A stretch of 10,209 nucleotides of DNA, from positions 906,596 through 916,804 of the forward strand of contig KN805373.1 in assembly GCA_000818945.1 (NCBI GenBank), read 5' to 3'. The notes beneath the pieces were generated by a model. That model worked only from the letters and a program-made list of their open reading frames with translations, did not search any database and was not told the DNA's origin. The position numbers and the translations under genes are program-made. Source of the DNA: Schizochytrium sp. CCTCC M209059. Taxonomy: Eukaryota; Sar; Bigyra; Thraustochytrida; Thraustochytriidae. Below, in pieces: positions 5,575 through 10,209 of the stretch; within the stretch, counting starts at the first letter, position 1; each line of letters opens with the position of its first letter.

Positions 5575-8559
5575 TCAATTGAGGCCAATGGCTGGCACGG
5601 ACGGATTCAGGTCGACAAAGACTTCCTCCACGAGACTCACAGGCTCGCGCAGGAACTCAAGATTGGCGTCGACTTCATCTTCGAGACGTTTCTTTGACGA
5701 ATTGACAAAGAGGTTTGCGGATGCTCGACGCGTTGACTCCCAGTCTTTGGAAAGCTGCTCGCGGTGCAGCATTTTTTGCAGGCGCTTTCGCAGCGACGAG
5801 CGGTCGCGCACGGGGCGTCTCGAAGCCTGAGCGGCACCGCCAGGCCCAAAAGCAGCACCGTCCGTCACTGCGCGATTAAAGTTGCGCAGAATCGACTTGA
5901 ATGGGTTCTTGCACGACTCCTGCAGCAAAGAGCACAACAAAAGGGCCATATTCTCATTCCAGGTGAACATTTGCGCGTGACGATCGTCCAAGGGTGCTGT
6001 CGGAGCCTTGTCAGATTGCCGCAGAAAGTCCACCACGCGGTATAGACGTTCCTCCACATCACGGCGAATATTTACGAGATTTTGTGGGTTTGCCGCGGAC
6101 GCCGTCGTGACAAAACCAGCGTTGCGACGAGCTCCCTGAATCTCGTCTCTGCCTAGTTTGAGACTGCCCGCTCCCCCTGGAGGAGGGCTCGTTGCTTGCT
6201 TGCCAGCTGACGACCCTGCTGCGCCCGAAGCAACCTGGTACTGCAGACCACCAAGCGAGCCCAGTAGCGCGTTATACTGTTCCGTTGGGCTGCCGAGCCC
6301 ACTCAGAGCAGGCAGCATGTAACTCAGGTTCATGGGCGGAGCAAGCCCCAGACCAGGGATCAGCTCGTTCAAGTTCGGCTCTTGTTCCCCCGGAGACCCG
6401 GTGGGGTGCGAGGGGGGCTCGCCCGTTTGTGCTGTCTTGCGACCTGGCTCTCCAGGCTTGTTTGTCTCATTCTGCGGATCCAGAGAGCCTTGGCCGGACG
6501 CGATCTCACGACCGGGAGAGCCTCTCGCAGCATGACTGCTTCGCGCTTCATACTGCTTTTCCAACCGCAGCACATTCTCCTTGAGATCAGAAAGGACATC
6601 TCGGTCTGGCATAATGACGGGCTGGCAGGCAAGAAAGCGGTTTTCTGCCATGGCAATCTGGTTGGAGTAAACGCGAGCGAATTGGTGGACAAGGGTTTTT
6701 CTCTTGTCGTTGGCGCCGACCCAGTCGTCGTCAAAGGTGGATGAAATAACGTTAAAGGGCATGCTTTGCACAAAGTCCGAGTTGCCCACTCGGACCGCAA
6801 GGACGTACTCGAGCTTGAGGGCGGACGTTGGTAAATGGGGATCGACCTCGAGGCGCGCAAAGAGCCGGCGTCCACTGTATGAGCCAGATGCAAACGAAAA
6901 GGGTCTTGCTTCTGAACTCTTGTTCGCCTCACCTATCGCAGGCTCGGGCGCTTGCGTTGTTGCTGTTGCTACCATCGTTGACGAAGATGATGATGATGAC
7001 GACGACGCGCCGAGCGCAGGGGTCGATCGAAAGACGAACCGAGGTTCCCCATCGAGAACGTGCTCAAAGACTTGAGCCGGCTTGGCATCCTTGACATGAA
7101 TAACTTTGATGATAACGACCTCATTTCGAGCTAGGTCAGTGCTTGAGACTTCAAGTCCAAAGGCAATCATGCCGAGAGGCTCCAAGTCACCCGTAGCTTT
7201 ATGGACGGATGCAGAGGGCTGTAGAGATATGCGCAGAGGGAGTTCATTGGAAGGCCATTGTAGGAGCTGCGAGAGCTGCAGCGGGTTCAAGAGGCCGGCG
7301 GACAACTGTGCCAGCAATTGCTGCAGAGCGCGAGGGTCCATTGACGCGGCGCCGCCACTGACGAGGCTACCCAGAACGCCCAAAGCAGCCTGATGCTGTT
7401 GCAGCTGTTGCTGCTGCTGCAGGGTCATTGTCCCGCCTCCACTTGGCTTTGGCCTTTTTTGTGCATGAGGAACTTGTGAGGAAGCTAGCAGCTGCCCGGC
7501 AGTATTGGCCCGGGGGGGGGCTGGATTGTGGCCCGCACTTTCGATTACAATCGCAGTATCTTTGAGGCCTCGTTTAAGGCTGGGAGAGCCTTCGATCGCC
7601 ATGCGCATGGTGTGAACGAGCTGAATCACACTATGTGCGGCTCCACGTTCGAGGTTGTGATCGAGCGCGGACATGGTCAAGAGCGGGCCGCTGTCTGCAA
7701 ATTTTTTGGTGGCGTCCTGTTGCTGCGAGCCCTGTCCTTCCGAGCCGGCCTTGGCATTGCTGTTGCCATTGCTGCTGGTCGTCGAGGCGCCACCTGCTCC
7801 TTGCGTGTTTGCGGTGTCAGGACCCGAGGCGGACCCCGACACATAAGCGGGGCCATGCATCGTACGATCGGCATTACCGGGTTCATCGTTGTCGTCGTCA
7901 TCGTCGCGAGGAGGTCGGGATCCGGGCCCCGCGTTGTCCTCGTCTCTGCACGAACCTCCCGACGTACGCGCGACCTTTGAAGACGGGTTCGTTTCTTCCT
8001 CATCTTGACTCCGCTTGCGCTTGTGGGCGCGGGAAACTCGTTGCAAGTTCTTGAGGAGAGACTCTATGGATGTCTCGTTTTCTTCAATGAGCTCCAGCAC
8101 CGCCTCGCGCGCGCCGGCAGAGGCCCAGGTGTGCGCTAGCGTGTCCGCGGTCTCGATGAAGCCAACAAATTGGCTTGCGAGAGCACCGGGAAGCTCGTCG
8201 CGTACGAGGAGACGGAGGCTCCCGCGCGCGAGGCTCTTGGGCGTTTCGAGTTCGGCCATGGTCTTGCGAAAGTCCGCGAGGCCTGCATCGGCATCAGCGT
8301 GAGCATCCCCGCTGTGCAGCGCCGGCAAGAGTTCCTGGTTGACGAACTTGAGGATGAAGGCGACGACGCTCTCTACGCTGACGCGCCAATTCTGGTCTGT
8401 GACGCTGCGCAACCAGCGCTGGACGCTGACGAGCCCAAGGCAGTGCTGCACGAGGCTCTTGAGCTGCGTGGTCAGCTCCTTGTCCGCAACGGCGCACAGC
8501 TTCTCGACGCACGCCTTGGTCTCGTACACGTCGAGCGCCGCTTCCGCTTCGAGGGCCAT
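5575..8559 (-). CDS. Uncharacterised 994-aa probable nuclear protein with a beta-rich central block
   Basis: I do not recognise a family. Residues 1-175 are predicted mostly helical and evenly hydrophobic, so probably folded. A basic cluster (HKRKR, 179-183) follows, then a low-complexity span rich in D, G, S, N and Q (185-290) with an acidic D run (219-223). Q/L-rich sequence (378-435) includes a Q5 run at 381-385. Residues 437-615 are strand-rich, split by a nine-Ser run (519-527), with segments such as GRRLFARLEV and SMPFNVISS; this loosely recalls beta-sandwich transcription-factor domains (weak inference). Residues 652-672 could form a short coiled coil. A Pro/Gly-rich region (675-805) precedes a helical C-terminal part (828-985) with a basic patch (914-930). 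The first ATG context is good (AGCATGG). Basic clusters and homopolymeric tracts fit a nuclear regulator, but function is not shown. It is convergent with gene 1, so not co-transcribed with it. Confidence 0.82.
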   Translation of the reverse strand: MALEAEAALDVYETKACVEKLCAVADKELTTQLKSLVQHCLGLVSVQRWLRSVTDQNWRVSVESVVAFILKFVNQELLPALHSGDAHADADAGLADFRKTMAELETPKSLARGSLRLLVRDELPGALASQFVGFIETADTLAHTWASAGAREAVLELIEENETSIESLLKNLQRVSRAHKRKRSQDEEETNPSSKVARTSGGSCRDEDNAGPGSRPPRDDDDDNDEPGNADRTMHGPAYVSGSASGPDTANTQGAGGASTTSSNGNSNAKAGSEGQGSQQQDATKKFADSGPLLTMSALDHNLERGAAHSVIQLVHTMRMAIEGSPSLKRGLKDTAIVIESAGHNPAPPRANTAGQLLASSQVPHAQKRPKPSGGGTMTLQQQQQLQQHQAALGVLGSLVSGGAASMDPRALQQLLAQLSAGLLNPLQLSQLLQWPSNELPLRISLQPSASVHKATGDLEPLGMIAFGLEVSSTDLARNEVVIIKVIHVKDAKPAQVFEHVLDGEPRFVFRSTPALGASSSSSSSSSTMVATATTQAPEPAIGEANKSSEARPFSFASGSYSGRRLFARLEVDPHLPTSALKLEYVLAVRVGNSDFVQSMPFNVISSTFDDDWVGANDKRKTLVHQFARVYSNQIAMAENRFLACQPVIMPDRDVLSDLKENVLRLEKQYEARSSHAARGSPGREIASGQGSLDPQNETNKPGEPGRKTAQTGEPPSHPTGSPGEQEPNLNELIPGLGLAPPMNLSYMLPALSGLGSPTEQYNALLGSLGGLQYQVASGAAGSSAGKQATSPPPGGAGSLKLGRDEIQGARRNAGFVTTASAANPQNLVNIRRDVEERLYRVVDFLRQSDKAPTAPLDDRHAQMFTWNENMALLLCSLLQESCKNPFKSILRNFNRAVTDGAAFGPGGAAQASRRPVRDRSSLRKRLQKMLHREQLSKDWESTRRASANLFVNSSKKRLEDEVDANLEFLREPVSLVEEVFVDLNPSVPAIGLN
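6979..7005 (-). repeat. Serine-codon (TCN/TCA-type) run in gene 2
   Basis: The plus strand reads as GAT/GAC triplets (on minus TCG/TCA), encoding nine consecutive Ser (residues 519-527). It sits between two strand-rich halves of the central block and looks like a flexible loop insertion. Confidence 0.9.
7390..7419 (-). repeat. Glutamine-rich CAG/CAA codon run in gene 2
   Basis: Encodes residues 381-390, eight Gln interrupted by one Leu and one His. CAG and CAA codons are mixed, so the DNA repeat is imperfect and less prone to slippage than a pure CAG tract. Gln-rich tracts are common in eukaryotic transcription regulators. Confidence 0.88.
7512..7520. repeat. G9 homopolymer inside the gene 2 coding region
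   Basis: Nine consecutive G on plus (C9 in the mRNA sense) span codons 347-350 (Ala-Pro-Pro-Arg). The frame is open and protein-like on both sides, so the length as given is in frame. A one-base change here would truncate or shift the downstream two thirds of the protein. Confidence 0.95.
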
Positions 8560-8584
8560 GCTCCTCTCCTCTGTCTATCCGCGC
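8560..8584 (-). promoter_or_regulatory. Immediate leader and Kozak context of gene 2
   Basis: In the minus-strand sense this reads as a purine-rich AGAGGAGAGGAGC leading directly into ATGG. Position -3 is A and +4 is G, a good initiation context that supports the chosen start. The transcription start is unknown. Confidence 0.5.
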
Positions 8585-8630
8585 GCCTGCGTGCCTGCCT
8601 GCGTGCCTGCCTGCGTGCCTGCCTGCGCGC
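8585..8630. repeat. 12-bp tandem repeat (GCCTGCGTGCCT) x 3.7 upstream of gene 2
   Basis: Three identical units (8585-8596, 8597-8608, 8609-8620) plus a partial unit with C for T (8621-8630). It is a higher-order form of the GCCT tetramer. It lies 26-71 bases before the gene 2 start codon, so it is probably in the 5' UTR, where its reverse complement is G-rich. Confidence 0.93.
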
Positions 8631-8660
8631 CCGCCGCGCAGCCCCCCGCCGCCGCCGCTG

Positions 8661-8687
8661 CTGCTCTGCTCTGCTCTGCTCTGCTCT
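8661..8687. repeat. (CTGCT)n pentanucleotide microsatellite, five copies
   Basis: Five perfect CTGCT units (8661-8685) preceded by a short CCG run (8648-8658). The same pentamer family reappears at 9592-9651. A small AT-richer patch ACTATGTATG follows (about 8688-8697) and is a weak TATA-like candidate for gene 2 on the minus strand. Confidence 0.93.
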
Positions 8688-8841
8688 ACTATGTATGCTC
8701 TGCTCCGGCCCTGGATTCCCCCGTGCTCGCTCCGTTTTTTCCCTCCCCTGCCTGCCTCTGTCTGCCTGCCTCTGCTCTGCCTCTTGCCACCAACAGCCAC
8801 TGACGCGGGCCAGCTAGTAAGTAGTAGTATCCTCGGGTCAG

Positions 8842-8877
8842 CCTCCCTCCCTCCCTCCCTCTCTCTCTGTGTCTCTC
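8842..8877 (-). repeat. (CCCT)n then (CT)n array; G-quadruplex pattern on minus strand
   Basis: CCC runs at 8845-8847, 8849-8851, 8853-8855 and 8857-8859 are separated by single T, so the minus strand has four GGG runs with one-base loops. This lies about 285 bases upstream of gene 2 on its coding strand. A CT/GT dinucleotide run follows (8860-8880). Confidence 0.88.
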
Positions 8878-8940
8878 TGTGCCTGCCAGGCGCCAGCGGC
8901 GAATCCAATCCACTCCGACACAGACAGGGCAACTCAACCC

Positions 8941-8975
8941 AGCTCAGCTCAGCTCAGCTCAGCTCAGCTCAGCTC
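8941..8975. repeat. (AGCTC)7 pentanucleotide microsatellite
   Basis: Seven perfect copies, followed by the variant GACTC GAC. Each unit contains the palindrome AGCT. Confidence 0.96.
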
Positions 8976-9095
8976 GACTCGACGCGGCGCCACGCAGCAC
9001 GGCCGGTCGAGATCGATTGAGTGATCGATTGCGTGCCGAGCGTGCCGTGCAGACGCAGAGATGCGCGGGTCTTTCGTTGGCTCCTCTGCTCTTTT
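8976..9095. other. Non-repetitive stretch between arrays, no gene recognised
   Basis: GC-rich sequence with a short inverted motif GATCGATTGAGTGATCGATTG (about 9010-9030), in which GATCGATTG occurs twice as a direct repeat 12 bases apart and GATCGATC-like palindromes are embedded. No coding or RNA gene is seen. Confidence 0.5.
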
Positions 9096-9195
9096 CGCTC
9101 GCTCGCTCGCTCGCTTCTGTGCTTGCTCGCTTCTGTGCTTGCTTGCTTGCTTGCTTGCTTCGCAGCGCTTGCCTGCCTTGCCTTGCCTTGCCTTG
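9096..9195. repeat. Compound array: (CGCT)5, 16-bp x 2, (GCTT)6, (CCTTG)4
   Basis: Four related arrays lie side by side: CGCT five times (9096-9115), an overlapping 16-bp unit GCTCGCTTCTGTGCTT twice (9109-9124 and 9125-9140), GCTT six times (9137-9160), and CCTTG four times (9176-9195). Adjacent units differ by one base or one insertion, as expected if they arose from each other by slippage and point mutation. Confidence 0.93.
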
Positions 9196-9400
9196 CTCGC
9201 TGTTGCGCGGCCTCTCTCTCAGCGCGCGCGCCTGAGCGCGTCTGCTCTCTGCCTGCCTGCCCGGCCGCCTGCCAGGCCGCCGCGCTGCTGCCGCCTCGAG
9301 CGGGCGAGCGAGCGCGCGAACGCGGGAGCGCGGGAGAGGGATCCACCGCCGGATCGAGGGATCGGGGCGAAAAGAAGACAGACCTCTCGCGCGGCCCCTG
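9196..9400. other. GC-rich non-coding stretch, no gene recognised
   Basis: Contains CT and GC alternations, short GCCT runs, and a purine-rich patch with GCGGGAGCGCGGGAGAGGGATC and a repeated GGATCGAGGGATCGGG motif (about 9322-9366). I see no protein-like frame and no RNA gene. Confidence 0.5.
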
Positions 9401-9402
9401 GG

Positions 9403-9442
9403 CCTGCCTGCCGCCTGTCTGCCTGCCTGCCTCGCCCGGCCG

Positions 9443-9478
<36 letters not shown>

Positions 9479-9480
9479 CC
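9403..9480. repeat. (GCCT)n tetranucleotide microsatellites
   Basis: Shorter GCCT runs (about 9403-9432) precede a perfect 39-base array (9442-9480, 9.75 copies). A GAGC run follows (9501-9513). Confidence 0.95.
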
Positions 9481-9591
9481 CGCCTTCCTTTCGGCCGTGC
9501 GAGCGAGCGAGCGGGCCAGCCAGCCGCTGAGCGAGCGACGGCGCCAGCGAGCGAGTCCGCCGCGCCGCGGACCGCGCCTTGCTCTTCGCTA

Positions 9592-9651
9592 CTGCTCTGC
9601 TCTGCTTGCTCTGCTTGCTCTGCTCTGCTCTGCTCTCTGCTCTGCTCTGCT
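9592..9651. repeat. (CTGCT)n imperfect pentanucleotide microsatellite
   Basis: Twelve or so CTGCT/CTCTG units with occasional TTGCT or deletion variants. It belongs to the same pentamer family as 8661-8687. Confidence 0.94.
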
Positions 9652-9675
9652 GGCAAGCGGGGCTCGCTTGCTTGC

Positions 9676-9728
9676 TCCGTCTTTCCTTATTTTTCCTTTA
9701 TTTTTTTTCTTTCCCTTGCTGTCGCTTG

Positions 9729-9769
<41 letters not shown>

Positions 9770-9880
9770 TTTCTTTCTTTCATTTTCATTTTCATTTTCA
9801 TTTTCATTTTCATTTTCATTTCCCTCTCATTTTCATTTTCATCTTCATTTTTTATTTTCAATTTTTTCTTTCTTTCTCGC
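9676..9880. repeat. Long pyrimidine tract: (CTTT)13 then (CATTTT)n
   Basis: About 200 bases of nearly pure T/C on plus with scattered A. It includes CTTT repeats (9729-9780, one irregularity near 9767), CATTTT hexamers (9781-9820, about 6.7 copies), an interruption CCCTCT, further CATTTT copies (9828-9846), and T-rich sequence up to CTTTCTTTCTC. The sharp drop in GC content against both flanks is striking. The artificial frames through it (Phe-Leu-Ser and His-Phe cycles) are not genes. Confidence 0.95.
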
Positions 9881-9997
9881 CGCATACTAGTATACAATAG
9901 TATGGTCCTACCGGGTCCGTTTTAAAGTTCTTGTATCGCCCCTTCTTCCTGCATCGCGCCCTTCTTCTCCTTCTTCCTGCTTACTTCTCAGATCTTC
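9881..9997. other. Non-repetitive AT-rich island with palindromes
   Basis: Contains the perfect palindrome ATACTAGTAT (9884-9893) overlapping GTATAC (9890-9895), and an outer inverted pair CATACT (9883-9888) / AGTATG (9899-9904). GGTCCTACC (9905-9913) and TTTTAAAG follow. The 9940-9990 part is CTT/CCT-rich. It is the only non-repeat low-GC sequence in the right flank and could be a promoter or an element end; neither is proven. Confidence 0.5.
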
Positions 9998-10030
9998 TGC
10001 CCGCCTGCCCGCCTGCCTGCCTGCCTGCCT
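9998..10030. repeat. (GCCT)n / GCCCGCCT microsatellite
   Basis: Imperfect CTGCCCGCCTGCCC followed by five perfect GCCT copies (10011-10030). Confidence 0.93.
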
Positions 10031-10080
10031 GGCGGCCAGCCAGCGCTCATTCTCGCGCAGCGCAGCGCATCAGGGCCTCT

Positions 10081-10120
10081 CCCTGCCTCCCTGCCTCCCT
10101 GCCTCCCTCCCTCCCTCCCT
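10081..10120 (-). repeat. (CCCTGCCT)3 (CCCT)4 compound array
   Basis: Three 8-bp units (10081-10104) then four CCCT tetramers (10105-10120). The minus strand has at least five closely spaced GGG runs (10097-10119), again matching the G-quadruplex pattern. The junction shows a tetramer and its own doubled variant side by side. Confidence 0.94.
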
Positions 10121-10189
10121 GCGCGGAGGCGTCGCGGCCTGGTCTGCGTGCGTCGGCCGTGCCGAGGCGCGCGGGCGGCCTGGGATGGG

Positions 10190-10209
10190 CCCCGCCCGCC
10201 CGCCCGCCC
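10190..10209 (-). repeat. (CCCG)n array at the window edge
   Basis: CCCG units run to the last base of the window, so the array is cut by the edge. The minus strand has five GGG runs with one-base loops. The preceding 10121-10189 is GC-rich without a recognised gene. Confidence 0.93.

Noticed and set aside
9061..9900. Plus-strand open frame of 279 codons in the right flank
   Set aside because: Composed of translated microsatellites (Leu-Ala-Cys, Cys-Leu-Pro-Ala, Phe-Leu-Ser, His-Phe); no protein-like segment.
1..10209. CRISPR array, bacterial operon, phage or transposase genes
   Set aside because: Repeats are short tandem microsatellites without unique spacers. Gene structure and initiation contexts are eukaryotic. 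No transposase, reverse transcriptase or integrase motif was seen on either strand.
1..10209. tRNA, 5S rRNA or spliceosomal RNA genes
   Set aside because: I looked for T-loop GGTTCGAATCC-like boxes, 5S box motifs and conserved snRNA segments in the non-coding parts and found none; a covariance-model scan (tRNAscan-SE, Infernal) would settle it.

Overview
The window reads as eukaryotic nuclear DNA, most likely from a unicellular marine protist; a thraustochytrid/labyrinthulomycete stramenopile is my best guess. The reasons are two long uninterrupted coding regions with good Kozak starts (CACCATGG and AGCATGG), no bacterial ribosome binding sites or operon packing, GC-rich DNA, a secreted protein built from vWA and PAN/Apple modules joined by a Pro-Thr linker, and non-coding DNA dominated by 4-6 bp microsatellites. 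The taxonomic assignment is inference from style; no marker gene is present.

Layout: (1) Positions 1-2434 hold no convincing gene. They carry microsatellite arrays (GGCTT, CTTT, CT, AAGC, GGGA, GCAG, AAAGG) and end in a short AT-rich leader in front of gene 1. (2) Gene 1, 2435-5086 plus, is an 883-residue secreted protein: signal peptide, vWA domain, two PAN/Apple-like domains, Pro-Thr linker, second vWA domain, Cys-rich tail. (3) Positions 5087-5574 separate two convergent genes and hold an 8-bp tandem repeat. (4) Gene 2, 5575-8559 minus, is a 994-residue protein I do not recognise. It looks nuclear: basic NLS-like clusters, low-complexity Q/S/D/G tracts, and a beta-rich central block that loosely recalls immunoglobulin-like or p53-like DNA-binding folds. 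(5) Positions 8560-10209 are upstream of gene 2 and are almost entirely pyrimidine-rich (on plus) microsatellites, with one non-repetitive AT-rich palindromic island near 9883-9930.

The two genes point at each other and show no evidence of a shared pathway; one looks extracellular and the other nuclear. The most notable non-coding pattern is polarity. Repeat arrays upstream of each gene are purine-rich on that gene's own coding strand, including GGG-run arrays that fit the G-quadruplex pattern. The polarity flips at about 1170-1300, which suggests another minus-strand gene to the left of the window. The best candidates for new biology are the vWA-PAN-PAN-vWA adhesin-like protein and the unrecognised nuclear protein.
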